This document shows, one piece after another, positions 13,679 to 32,121 of a stretch of DNA of 64,000 bases; the stretch's first letter is position 1, and the number at the start of each line of letters is the position of its first letter. The notes under the pieces were generated by a model. That model had not been told where the DNA came from, ran no database searches, and saw only the letters and a list, made by a program, of their open reading frames with translations. Source of the stretch: Pteria penguin (lineage: Eukaryota > Mollusca > Bivalvia > Pterioida > Pteriidae); the NCBI GenBank assembly GCA_035048485.1, contig CM068583.1, forward strand, positions 18,761,341 through 18,825,340, read 5' to 3'. The translations under genes were made by a program, and so were the position numbers.

Positions 13679-13692
13679 GTTGTTATGGAGAT
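13679..13692 (+). promoter_or_regulatory. X-box-like RFX site upstream of CFAP97D2
   Basis: GTTGTTATGGAGAT fits the palindromic X-box consensus RYYNYYWWRRNRAC at 13 of 14 positions, with T in place of the final C. It lies about 130 bp before the start codon of a ciliary gene, the usual position for RFX control of cilium genes. Binding is inferred from sequence only. Confidence 0.45.
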
Positions 13693-13823
13693 ATATGGCG
13701 CTTGATCACGTGGCCAAGCAACTGAATGGTTGAACGAGAGTTGACAACTATAGTAGTGGATTAGAGTGACGTGCTACTATCGGGAGTTTCAGTAGCTGTT
13801 GAGATTGTATAGAACTATTCAAA

Positions 13824-21188
<7,365 letters not shown>

Positions 21189-24100
21189 AGACATAATGAC
21201 ATTTAATATTTACTGACATGTGTGCTGGGTCATGTGACCTAAAGGTGGAGCTTAAATGCACATTGAAGAAGCTGCTGCTATGGTATCAATACAAGCTATG
21301 TGTGATTGGTCAGTTTTAAAAAGTTGTTTGAATGAGAATTTACAAAGAGAACATGAGTATGCTTGTTAAATTTACATATCTATTCTAGTGGTGAAATTTC
21401 ACTTCATCAAAATGCACTGGTCTTAAATTATACCTCTCTTTAATGTGCGAATAGGACGGAGTGCATCTTTCAAATGAGTCATCTTCATCAAATCTAGACT
21501 CTATGTTTTTACTTTTCATTTAGTGGGAATACCTATTATATGTATCAACACCATTTCCTGGTTTCATTATGTTTTTAATGTGTAAAATGATATGAAAAGA
21601 AGCCTTAAAAGCTATTGAAAAAGAAAGATAACTCCCATACATGATTAATAATTGTGTGGTACATATCCAAAGCATATGCAGATATAATGTGATTTTAGTA
21701 TTTAAACAATATGACAGTATTATACAGGATTAGTTAAGAGCCTGTGTATCAGTATTCATCAATGAATCTTGTTCAATTCGGAGTATTTCTTCATTGCAAA
21801 ATGTGGTTATCTCCTCTTTGTTGATTAAATTGTGTATGTCACCATTTATGACAAACGTGGTCTAAAATTAAAAAAAAAATTCTTCATAGTATGTAAATAC
21901 AACATGTATATTCCTCATTCTCATTGATATACATGTATTCCTATCAATATTGGTTATCGAGTTATTTTTCATGCTTTGAGGAGTTTAGTGCAACATCTTC
22001 AGATGTTGTAATAGTTAAGCATTGGTCTGATTTTAAAATGAGGTTTCTATATCATGTCATTGTTGGTCCCAGTTATGGTTCTATATATAAATTTCGGATC
22101 GGTTAAGAAATAACATGTACTAGCAATAAATTATTAATTTTACTACAGTAGTATAAAACTGAGGAAATACACGAGTGAGTAGATATGTATAGCTCAATTG
22201 ATGTCTGTTGAAATGTAGAAAGTAGGAAAAAAAGGTTTGTCATTGTTCTATTTATATACAATTAAGCTATATAAATGAGGTAAAGATGTACAATTACGTA
22301 CAGGTATAATGTTTTACATGTGTGACACTTTACATATTTATACGCTCACTTCATGATATTAACATGTACTTAACATGTATTACATATCAGTTATACATAG
22401 GTAGAGTATGTGTTTAAAAAAAACCCCACTTATATCATTCTTGTTGCAGATACAAGTATTTTCCGCTTTATGTAATCCATTCAATACATATGGAATGTTT
22501 TTAGTTTTGTGACCAATGATCTATTCAATACATTATATCTGTGATAACTTGGAACTTGCTTGATCTTTGATGTTCTCAAAGATCTGTTGGTTTATTTGTG
22601 AACACCTACATTAATAATGTATCAGTGTTTTTGATATATAAGTATGTTGTTCCTCTTTATCTACACATCAGGATAGCTGATAAAACTGAAGTGTTTTGTG
22701 ACAAAATTTCATCAATGTATACACTTTAATTTTGTATCAAAACTGTTTCTTGATATAAAATTCAGTTTTACAATTGTTGTTGTTTACTTCTTTGTTTCAA
22801 ATATGAAGAATTTCTGGGATTCAATTCTGAATACATGCTATACTTTATAGATTACAAACAGTTGATAAAATATTAGTGCAACAATGCAGCTTTTGTTTTG
22901 AGTCAAGCGGATGCTGATTGGTCAGTGTCAAAGGCCAATCTGATATGAACTGCCACGAATCATGTATTGAGATCTACCACAGCGAACACGATAAAACTAA
23001 GAAGTGTGATAGATTGAATTTTAATGAGATTAGCGAGACATCAGACTTGCAATAGGAATAGTCTTATAGAAAAATATTAATCAGACTTGCAATAGGAATA
23101 GTCTCATAGAAAAATATTAATTTTCTCGGGTGCATGTTTTAGGTAAGGATATCATGCCAGTGCCGAGTTAGAAACAAGTCTGGTATTTAAAAGATTCCAA
23201 GTTGTTCATCAACAAATATTAACATTGCTTGAAACTTACACTACAGCTGGTAACATTATTATATAGGTGTAACAGTTCTGAATAAAGTGCTATATACCAA
23301 CAGCAGCACAGTGTAAGGTTCAGATATTCATAATAGATAATAATAATTTGCATTCCATATGTCAAACCAGCTACCAACCTATTGCAATGCCAAAATCTAC
23401 TAATCAAGTTCTTTTGATCTAAAATAGTTACTTTGTATGATGAATATATTCCTATGTAATAAATATAAATCCGGACTGAGGTATCCTCACGTATCATCAG
23501 GGACTTGCCAAACTTCCATCGGCAGTAACATCAGCCTGTTCCTTGGAGGTCTGTCAGACAGCACTGGGTACGTTGCCATCAGAGTGAGTAGTCGGTTGTA
23601 AACTCCTGACCATAGCATCCGAGTGTCAGAAGACAGTAAACTGAACTTTTCATCGTAAATAAAAACAGCAAGAAATTTTCATATGTATTTTAATTCAGTT
23701 GAAGATATTTGCACAATCAAACTTTTACACATTTTTTACATTCATTTGTTCATTCATTTACTCACAAATATCTTTACAACAAAAGTCACTGAATCTTAAC
23801 AGCATAACATATTCAATAATTATTCAATACAATAAATCGGTATACACAAGATATTTACTGAAATTTGTAAAATGATGAAACTTGAAAATATAAACTGATA
23901 ACTAAGTAAGATGGAAACATTAGATTCTGAAATTGAGCCATAAAAAACCCTATTATAATTATTAAATATTAATTTAGGATTTTATTGTAGAGAATTTTTT
24001 TTCAAAACATTGATATTAATCCATAACACACAATTTTATGCATGATTTTGTCATCATAAAGACTTGGTATAAAGATGATTATTACAAGTATACAAGTCTT

Positions 24101-24242
24101 GGTGTAAAGTTATCCAAAGTATTTCTCTGAATTATCTTTTACCGAACATATTGTTCATTTAGGTGGATCTATCTTGTAACCCCTTCAGTAGCAATGAATT
24201 AAGGAAACAGGGACGGATACTTGGCACTATACATATGGTCCA
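21189..24242. other. Convergent 3' region between CFAP97D2 and AKAP14
   Basis: The two genes converge here. AATAAA hexamers occur at 21184-21189 (overlapping the CFAP97D2 stop), at about 22123 for the plus strand, and at 23985-23980 on the minus strand for AKAP14. A perfect-looking 40-bp tandem duplication lies at 23041-23120. I see no exon in the rest, which is AT-rich. Confidence 0.5.
23041..23120. repeat. 40-bp direct tandem duplication
   Basis: Two adjacent 40-bp copies beginning TCAGACTTGCAATAGGAATA differ at one base (T to C at unit position 25). This indicates a recent local duplication. Confidence 0.9.
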
Positions 24243-27200
24243 TTAAAATTCAATCATTTGCATCATCATTACTTTGTTCTCTATGATGTCTTTCAGCCAT
24301 TTTTCTCGAAACCTTGACTCACCAGGTCTGTAAAAGAGAGTGCTTATTTAAGTACATTTATCATTCCTACATTTTATTTTCACGCTCTAGAAAAATTTTA
24401 AATCAATACTTTTATGCTAAAAAACATTTAAGATTTGTATCTCTGGCCTCAAGGTACTGTCAATTAGAAAAAAATAAAGATAACCAATTGAATAAATATA
24501 AAGTAGAATATCTACCACACTTCTTTTAACAGCATCAATATTAATGCTTTTTATCTTTGTAAGAAAATTCATATATCTGTATCAAAGCTGAATTCAATAT
24601 CTTCTTTTCTTATGAAGATAACAAAAATGAAGATATTTGTATGCAAGATATCAAAATAAAGAAAGATAACTCCAGCAGTAATTTATGTTATTCATAAATG
24701 CATAGTTTACATAGTACCTACTTGTGAACTAATTTGTTTGTTTCAAAAACGTAATAAACATCAACATCGTGTGTCTGAAAAGAAAAGATAAAATAAAATA
24801 AACTTTCAAATATTTTTGAAGCCACATTCACAAAATGTATTAATCACCAATAATTAGTAATTAAATTAATGGCATGTTTTTTTTTTTTTTCAAAGAACAC
24901 AGATTATGGAAAACAGAAATGAAACCTCGACTCTAAGAATAAGGTGTTTTGCACATTTGCATGTTGTTCAAATTATCAGTACACAAATATAGAATACAGA
25001 ACTTCTTGAAATTTCAGATCAATATATTATATTGGTTTATTAACTAAAATAAATTTCATGAACAACACTGACACTGAAATATTTTATTGCCAACTTACTT
25101 TTGGTTTGATTGTGGAAACAACAAATGAGAAATATACACAGGCTGTAGCTCGAGGTATGGGTTTCCTACGTGTTGGTATACTCCATCGTACTCTAAATCT
25201 GTATCGTGTGTCAAACTGATGAGGGTCATCTCCCAAGAAATCTATACAATACAGCCAGCTGTCCTCATACTCCCACGTCTATAAAACCCAATCAGCAAAT
25301 CAAAGTATATATAGCTTTTTAAAGATGTAATCAAATAAATCAGAAAGTGAAATATTTCAATATAAAGTAAAGCATTGAGTAATTTTAAGTGAGTTGGAAG
25401 AATGGTTGTTCGTATGTCAGTTAAGCAACCATCATTATGTCTGCTTATATTTTTAACTAAGTGTTACTGAAAAATTACTGTTTATTTCCTTTTTTTTATC
25501 TTTAACGTGATTTTCCCCTTAAATCTAATTTTCAGAATAATAAACATGGGTCAACTTTAACTGTTAATTTCCCTTCACTAGCCAATTTGGCTACCTGCAA
25601 AGAAATCTATAAAACCAAGGATAATTTAAAGGACCAAAAGGTATGATGTTAAAGAATATAATTTTCCCCTTTACTTCCCTCTAGAGCATTCAAAAATACC
25701 AAAGAGGACCAAGTGGGCCTATATTGCTCACCTGCATACCAAGATGATCAGTCATGTAGGAAGGAAGAAGTCATTTATTTTTGTATTACTGTGACTAAGT
25801 CAACACAAATGTTGAAAATATGTCAAATTTTATTTCAGATCAGAATAAAAAACAACAACACTTTTTTGCACATCCATTCAGATGATTTTGATATTAAGCA
25901 TTTGCTTTGTCTCTGCAAGATGTGATTCAGGGCAACAAATTAGTCATTTTCTTTAGGTGAAACCTTTTGTTGACTGATTTCAAGTCTGAGTCATGAACAA
26001 CAATTGTTTCAAATATTGTCCAGATCCAACTTAAAATGGACTGATTTCATATGTTGAGTATTGTGAAACATCTAAAAACTTATTTAGATGTGTAAAGAGA
26101 TGAAAAATGTTTTTAACCACAGCTGGATTTGAACCACTACTCTCCATATTTTAATTACCAAGTGGTATATGTACCATTGTGAGGCCTATTTTTTATCCAT
26201 GGAGGCACCACCTGCTGACCATTTCGGATGAAATGTACAAAATTGATAGAGGACCTATAGTACTTCATGTATACCATGTTTCATTAAAATCTTTCATGTG
26301 GTATAACAGCAGAAGTTAAAAATGTGAAGAATTGTCCTTATACACCCTCATTTTGAAGTCTTAAATTACAGAAAATCCCAAACTTGAGATATTGAAAAAT
26401 TCTTTCAAAATAACATTCCTTACCATAATTATGATCAAAATAGTCCATAAGAAATCATCATTATCGATTAACTAGAAAATATGACACTTTTCTGCATTGA
26501 ATTCACCAAGTCCAAAAAAAATGTAGAAAAAAATTCAAAATTTTGATTTTGGAAGGTAACCAAAATAACAATACTTCTTCACTCATCGCTCTACATCATT
26601 TCTATGAATTCTGTTTGTCTCCATATACAGCCAATATGAAGAAGAAGATTGTCAAAGGAGGGTACTCCTTTGTGACCTACTTTTGACTGTGGTGGCACCA
26701 TCTGTAAAGAGATCTGGATGAAAACGATAAATTTGAAGGAGTTTTTAAGTTATTTGTTTCTGCCAAGTTTTATTAAAATCCTTCCAACAATTTTGCAGAA
26801 AAAGTTGAAAATGTGAAATATGCCACCACCCCCCCTTTTTTTTGGGAAGTCTTAAAAAATTCATAAAAAAATCAAAAAATTAAGATATTGACAAAATTCT
26901 TTCACAATAATATTCCTTACCATAATTATGATCAAAATAGTCATTAAGAAATCATTAATATCAATCAACAGAATCAAAATTGACAACACTTCTTAACACA
27001 TCCCTCTAGATCATTCCTATGCATTTAGTTTGTCTCTGTATGCACCTGGTCTGAAGAAGAAGTTTGTCAAAGAAGGATATACTCCTTGACTTGCTTTTGT
27101 CTGTGGTGGTGCCACCTATTGACAGATTGAGACAAAAAACAACAACACTTGTAGGGGACCATGAGAACTTTGTTCCTATCAAGTTTCACAGAAATCTGTT

Positions 27201-27917
27201 CAGCAATTCTTGAGGAGAAGTCAAAAATGTGAAAAGTTTACGACGGACGGACAAACAAACAACAGACAGACGATCGACGGACTGCGCACTATGACTATAG
27301 CTCACTTGAGCCTTTGGTTCAGGTGAGCTAAAAAAACCCCAAAAATATAAGTATATGCATATAAGAAGTGTTGTCTTTTTTTTTTGCGACATACAGCGAT
27401 ACATATCTCTAAAGCTCATGTCAATAATGGTTGGTAATATGATCAGGTACCTGTAGTTCATAAATAATTTATTGTCCACTGAACATAAACCCTTTGTTAA
27501 CTTGACCAGCGGTTAAGAAATTTTGATCAAACGGGCACAGTTGTCAATACTTATAACTAGATGAGTGGGCTACCTCAAGTATGATCAACTCAACTAGCCA
27601 AATTACAATTCCTAGTCTTGGGCTAGTGAACTAATGCTTATTTTGAACAGTGAACTTACCTGTATAAATTCATTAATTTTCTGTTCAGCCTTTTCTACAG
27701 AAAATTGTTCTATTCTTAACCAAGTGATATTTTTCACTTTATAATTTTCATCTTTTACGAAAGTTGAGTGTCTTGAGAACTCCTCTGCCTTTAGAGATTC
27801 AAAGGTTTTTTCACGTTCAGTGAGGGATAAGTTTGTTTCTAGTCTTTTTATTGCTGTGTCAATAACTTCGTCCACCAACTGTTTGGCTTGGTCAGCATAA
27901 ATGTCATCAGTAGACAT
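24243..27917 (-). CDS. AKAP14: A-kinase anchor protein 14 (ciliary AKAP)
   Basis: The coding exons are 27917-27660, 25278-25099, 24774-24722 and 24327-24243, with GT/AG introns and closing phase: 576 nt, 191 residues, close to the roughly 197 of human AKAP14. An amphipathic helix at residues about 9-28 (DQAKQLVDEVIDTAIKRLET) fits an RII-subunit docking helix and sits where human AKAP14 has its own. The conserved core follows: VKNITWLRIEQFSVEKAEQK, then YRFRVRWSIPTRRKPIP, ATACVYF, DVDVYYVFETNKLVHKPG, and the family end SRFREKWLKDIIENK. AKAP14 tethers protein kinase A in ciliary axonemes. The start Met chosen follows an AG acceptor (TTTTTTTGGCAG at about 27927), so a 5' UTR exon probably lies upstream. 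A minus-strand AATAAA is at 23985. Low-complexity repeats fill its introns. Confidence 0.93.
25690..27335. repeat. Internally repeated element in AKAP14 intron 1
   Basis: It is bounded by inverted AGCTCACCTG/CAGGTGAGCT-like ends (TATATTGCTCACCTGCATA at about 25715; GGTTCAGGTGAGCTAAAAA at about 27320). Inside are about three diverged copies of a roughly 430-bp unit: each has GTGGTGGCACCA, a block ending AAAAATGTGAAA, and (in two) TTCCTTACCATAATTATGAT. A GACGGACGGACAAACAAACA tail precedes the right end. It is non-coding. The end structure suggests a DNA element that expanded internally. Confidence 0.55.
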
Positions 27918-28556
27918 AGTGACTGCCAAAAAAATAATAAAAAACATGAAAAAATTAATTATTTAATAAAATGCACTTCAACAGTTTTGTCAGCTTCATT
28001 ATTTGCTTAGTACATGTACTAGTGTTTTACAATCAGAAAATCTTCATAACGGCTTATCAGAAAAATAAACTGAATGATTATTGATTACAAATATATTGTT
28101 TTAAGAACAAATGTGCTGCATATAATCCATTTTTCAATAAACAGGTCAAAGGTCACATCTAGTTCACAAGGTAAATATTATTTATACCAGCATATAAATA
28201 CTTGTAGCCTAAATACTTAATTTCTGAGTCAGTTTTTTTCCAGACAATGTCTTTTGTAGAAAGTGTCTGTTGATAATTTTCATACAGTATACAGAAATCT
28301 GAGAATTAAAAAGGAAGTAAAGTTATAGATATTACAGAAATCTGTAGCATATTTGCAAAACGCTGATGTATTTTCTTTTCACTTATGCACATGTGTAGTT
28401 CATGAACATGGAACACAAGACTGCAGTCACCCCAGTGAAATTTTCAGAGGAAATTCTAGCCATCTGTATTATTTATTACAAGGTGGTATTTGCATGAAAA
28501 ATCATCTATTGCATGTAACTATCACCTTTCTATCCATATCAGGTCAAATAAGAATG

Positions 28557-28649
28557 AAAAACGGGTCATTTCGGTAACTTATTAAGTCATTTCTGTAAAT
28601 AATTATTCATTTTGATAATTCCGAGTAATTTTGGTAAGTAGTAGAACCC
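28557..28649. mobile_element. Solo end of the MULE-like element family
   Basis: It ends in GGTAAGTAGTAGAACCC, exactly the right terminus of the large element at 32472-36220. Upstream are four degenerate copies of its GGTCAATCCGGTAA subterminal repeat. No matching left end is seen nearby, so it is a truncated or solo terminus. Confidence 0.65.
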
Positions 28650-28800
28650 CTATAAAATTGATACTGAAGAAATTAAAATTGTATTAACGCTAACGAGAAA
28701 CCCTGAGTTTTACCCCAAGGGTCATGGATAGACTCCTCGGGTATTTAGGTAGACCAATAGATACTTTGATGTCACAGAGATTTTGACAATAATGAAAATA
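28650..28800 (+). repeat. Dispersed repeat, copy 1 (partner at 38305)
   Basis: Aligns with 38305-38480: both begin CCCCTATARAATTGATAC, then share CGAGTTTTACCC-like and CTCGGKTAT-like words and a GTAGACC/ATAGAC end. The function is unknown; the element type is not recognised. Confidence 0.55.
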
Positions 28801-29084
28801 TTGCATTATTTGAACTTAAAAACTGATCTTAAGTTCATTGATCAAGAACAACTTTCTCCAGTCTATAGACATTGAAAGTAGATCAAAATGTGATAAATAA
28901 AAAAGATAGATGGCATTAAGCAGAAAAATCTTATCCTTCTTTAAAATTCATTTATTTTATATTAAAATTTTGGATGATTTCTTGTTCATTATCATGCTCC
29001 AACCACCAAAACGTTCGGGAACAGTTACTGTCTGGGAACTGCTACAGTACCAATAGAAACAAACAAATATTTTTCATCGCCAAC

Positions 29085-29290
29085 ATAAGCAAAAGTTACC
29101 TAAAACCTCTTTTCAACTGTTAATCGGTAAGTTAAAGTATTGAAAACAGAAACCAAATCAAAACACCGCCATTTGTATTTACACTTCCGTTTCTAAAGGA
29201 TACAGAATTCGACCAATCAAAAAAAGGATAACATCGATACTTTGGCGGGATTGGTTTGTTGTAAAATTCAAAAAGAGGCGGGTCTTCTTT
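29085..29290 (-). promoter_or_regulatory. Candidate AKAP14 promoter and 5' UTR exon
   Basis: On the minus strand this interval holds two CCAAT-type words (AACCAATCC and GATTGGTCG), an ETS-like ACGGAAGTG, and further on a possible donor TTTTAGGTAACTTT near 29101. A 5' UTR exon here could splice to the acceptor just before the AKAP14 start. Proposed from sequence and position only. Confidence 0.35.
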
Positions 29291-29306
29291 TTTCCGGTGC
29301 TAGGCG

Positions 29307-29334
29307 CAGAGACATATATGTATATATGTCTCTG
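29307..29334. repeat. 28-nt palindrome, CAGAGACATATAT type
   Basis: Perfect 13-nt arms (CAGAGACATATAT and its complement) around a 2-nt spacer. Similar palindromes are at 29424-29453 and 29736-29753. Confidence 0.9.
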
Positions 29335-29423
29335 CTAGGCGATACTCCTAAAAATATCTAAAATAGACAGATCTGTTTAACTTTGCTCTGAACGCACATG
29401 TAGATAAACTTCGATAATTATAG

Positions 29424-29453
29424 CAGAGACATATATACACATATATGTCTCTG
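29424..29453. repeat. 30-nt palindrome, CAGAGACATATAT type
   Basis: The same perfect 13-nt arms as the 29307 copy, around a 4-nt spacer (ACAC). Confidence 0.9.
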
Positions 29454-29735
29454 TTTATAGAAATACAAAAATTCTACCTTTTATTTCTGATATTCTTATC
29501 TCTGATCTTCGTGGCATTTTTTGATGAACGTATTTTCAAATTTTGGAAATGATAATTTTTCAATATTTCTTAAGTTCATACATATAAATCTAATTGTCAA
29601 TAGATTTACTGATTTCATAAATTTATATATCCTTCGGATCTGGATACCAAATCTTACACCTTTTTGATTTGCAGTTACAGGCAATGTGGCAGAAGACCGT
29701 CTCTTTGGTGTTCAACACTGATTTTTCATTTTCGA

Positions 29736-29753
29736 CAGAGACATATGTCTCTG
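29736..29753. repeat. 18-nt perfect palindrome
   Basis: CAGAGACATATGTCTCTG has no spacer and is the shortest member of the local palindrome family. Confidence 0.9.
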
Positions 29754-29767
29754 TTTTCGGATACTGC

Positions 29768-30040
29768 TTAAGAGTCCAGGTTTTCGATGGTAGAAGAAAC
29801 CTTGACGGTGGATAATATTGTCCTGAAACACTTAAGAAATACTTTCCTAAATTTATCATTCCTCTTGTGCAGAGGATCGTTTTTCGGTCGGCCAGTACTG
29901 TTGTCAAATATATCCGTGGGCAATGCGTGGTCTACACAAACATTATGAGTTTCCTCACTTGTAGCGTCGTAATGTATTCGGAACGTCCTGGAAATATGCT
30001 TCCTAGCTTGTGGAACATTGACATAATCAACGACAGGCAA
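29768..30040 (-). CDS. Uncharacterised ORF, possibly a gene fragment
   Basis: An 90-codon open frame containing HISRTFRIHYDATSEETHN and DHALPTDIFDNSTGRP. Its composition is protein-like, with balanced charged residues and no low complexity, unlike most shadows nearby. It has no splice context that I can confirm and I recognise no family. A second overlapping minus frame (29907-29623) also stays open, so a frameshifted remnant of one protein is possible. It could be an exon of an unrecognised gene or transposon debris. Confidence 0.25.
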   Translation of the reverse strand: MPVVDYVNVPQARKHISRTFRIHYDATSEETHNVCVDHALPTDIFDNSTGRPKNDPLHKRNDKFRKVFLKCFRTILSTVKVSSTIENLDS

Positions 30041-30443
30041 TTCAGTCTACTTTTAAAAATTCCTAGATTCTTAAGCTTCCCTTTTTAGATCTCATTCTGT
30101 AGCCTTCAATGACAAAACGCTTTTCTGTTCATTTCACATAGTAATTCGGAATCTATGAGTGCATCAAGTTTCAAAAACCAGAAAATATAGATTAGACGAG
30201 GGGAACTGAAGTTACGTTAGAAGAGAAGTATTACGGAAACATTTTTGATGTGGAGATCTATACTGACAGATTTTCCCGTGAAGCTTTAGCATGGTATGGT
30301 GTCCGCTGTATCAGATAACACTGCTTCTGTCACAGTCAGGTCAGTCTGACTGTGCTTTGTTAGTTTTGATGTTTTGATAGTCTTGATAGCCAGAGAACTC
30401 GCAGAGCTCCACGTGGGAGGGGTTAAATATGATTCTAAACAAT

Positions 30444-30444
30444 C

Positions 30445-30530
<86 letters not shown>

Positions 30531-30537
30531 GTCCCTG
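30444..30537. repeat. (TA)n array inside a CAGGGA...TCCCTG inverted pair
   Basis: About 40 TA units are flanked by CAGGGATATA on the left and TATACGTCCCTG on the right. The inverted flanks suggest that the array expanded from a palindromic core like that at 31998. Confidence 0.85.
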
Positions 30538-30651
30538 TAACAATGAAATACTTGTCGTTGTCAAAGTAAAGAGTAAAATACCGGATGGTTTAAAACTTGT
30601 AAGAATATATATATATATATGTTCATATAAAAACATATTTTAAAAATGAAA

Positions 30652-30658
<7 letters not shown>

Positions 30659-30698
<40 letters not shown>
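30659..30698. repeat. (GA)n microsatellite
   Basis: About 20 GA dinucleotides. The RERERE/LSLSLS ORFs are artefacts. Confidence 0.95.
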
Positions 30699-30700
<2 letters not shown>

Positions 30701-31383
30701 TGGAATAAAGTGAGAATAGTGGTGACGTATCCGCTTCCCTTTGTCCTTCATCCTTATTTGTTGTTTTCAAAGTTTAGGGGGGGGGGACCTCTTATGCAGA
30801 CTGCTGTGCTAGATTATGTAGAATCCACATATATTAGGACAAACTTTTGTTTGAGAAGTGCAGACGTAAATCCATGTATACGCAGTTGCATTCCGGTTTT
30901 TTAAGGAGAGAGAGAGTGTGTGTGTGTTTGTTTATGACAATAATCAAATTGATATATTTTACTCAAAATCATACTAAATATTCACTTCATTAAAATGCTT
31001 TAAAATACAGCGTAAAGAACACTTAAGACGTCGGCGTGTTTCCACGTAGGCCTTTTAATTTAGATTTTACTCTCGATCCATATGGCGCTTAAATGTAGTC
31101 CCCAACCCCGATCTTGAAAGAGCGTCCACATCATGGGGACATCTAGGTACGCTCCTGGATATTTATGTATAATGTTAAATGACTTTTTCCTTGTGATAAA
31201 TCATGATTATTTCATCCAAAAAAAAAAAAAAAAAAAAATCCGCAGCCGGTCAATGAGCATTATGTTGCTGTCCCGGAAAATTGACAAACAGAAGATATTC
31301 GAATTTCCAATGTATTCTGATTTTTAAATTAAACTCTTATTTATATTTGTTAATAAATTCAGTGGTTTCGAATATGAATTATC

Positions 31384-31504
31384 CACAGGTGCCTGTGTAG
31401 CGCTACCGTAGCCTCGCCACTGACTGTATTGATATGGTAATAAAGGGGTTACCATTTCAATACAGTCAGTGGCGAAGATACGGTAAGCTACACAGACACC
31501 TGTG
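31384..31504. repeat. 121-bp hairpin with about 56-bp arms
   Basis: The left arm CACAGGTGCCTGTGTAGC... and right arm ...GCTACACAGACACCTGTG are complementary over most of their length, with a short loop (TAAAGGGG) near 31445. The arm centres CCACTGACTGTATTGA and TCAATACAGTCAGTGG match well. It is likely a MITE. A small-RNA precursor is possible but unsupported. It lies about 620 bp upstream of the CDC16 start. Confidence 0.75.
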
Positions 31505-31554
31505 ATAAGTACCACCAGAACAAGAAGCGCTGTAGCTGATAACATCAGGCACAT

Positions 31555-31640
31555 CAATACTAGAGCAATCTGATTAAAACCATATCTTTATCCCGCTTCT
31601 CTGTTTGTTCCATTGGTTTTAATCAGATTTGTACTAGAGT
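31555..31640. repeat. Short inverted repeat around GGTTTTAATCAGAT
   Basis: TACTAGAGCAATCTGATTAA lies on the left and GGTTTTAATCAGATTTGTAC on the right, about 35 bp apart. A small stem-loop or element remnant immediately before a LINE end. Confidence 0.6.
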
Positions 31641-31900
31641 GGATGTTTATATAATACTCATTCCTACCAAGAACCATCATCGCCTGGAACTCCATACCAC
31701 CAGACATACGTAATCAGCCATCCATTGACAGCTTCGGGCATGCACTACTTACCATCAGCATGCCTGGCCTTACCAGCACCATGTAAACACCAGGTCTTTT
31801 ATCGTTTTAATTGTAAATATTGGAAGTTTTAGCTTTTAGCCTACCGTGCGCCGGAGTATTATCACTCAGATTGAGTCAACTCCGTAAAGGAAGAAGAAGG
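31640..31900 (+). mobile_element. LINE 3' end fragment
   Basis: One plus frame reads YSFLPRTIIAWNSIPPDIRN, then SIDSFGHALL, and stops. This is the C-terminal signature seen after many non-LTR reverse transcriptases (F-x-P-R-T-I-x-x-W-N-x-L/I-P). A 3' UTR-like stretch ends in an AAGGAAGAAGAAGGAGA run. No RT domain is upstream, so it is a 5'-truncated insertion. Confidence 0.75.
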
Positions 31901-31997
31901 AGAACATTTTCGTGTATAGACAAATTTTAGTGCAGACTATCCCCAAAGATTACATTACTTGTCCTTTGAAGTTATACAAAACTCTTTGATGTACAGT

Positions 31998-32027
31998 CAG
32001 GGACGTATATATCTATGTACGGCCCTG
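31998..32027. repeat. Imperfect palindrome CAGGGACGTATATA...GGCCCTG
   Basis: A 30-nt imperfect inverted repeat related in style to the flanks of the (TA)n array at 30444. It lies about 95-125 bp before the CDC16 start codon, in the likely promoter. Confidence 0.6.
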
Positions 32028-32121
32028 GTACACACACCCACCGGTTCAGTCTGAAAACTCATTATACTCGACCGTCCTACTTATAAACTTATCTAAAGGA
32101 AGTTGCCAAGAGTTATCTACC

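Noticed and set aside
27915..27947. Earlier start for AKAP14 at 27947
   Set aside because: The extra residues read through a pyrimidine-rich acceptor (TTTTTTTGGCAG); the Met at 27917 follows it and fits the family length.
30286..30904. ORFs with IYIYIY, LSLSLS or RERERE
   Set aside because: They are translations of (TA)n and (GA)n microsatellites.
31324..31557. 77-codon minus-strand ORF with a hydrophobic start
   Set aside because: It runs through both arms of a 121-bp hairpin that is better explained as a MITE.
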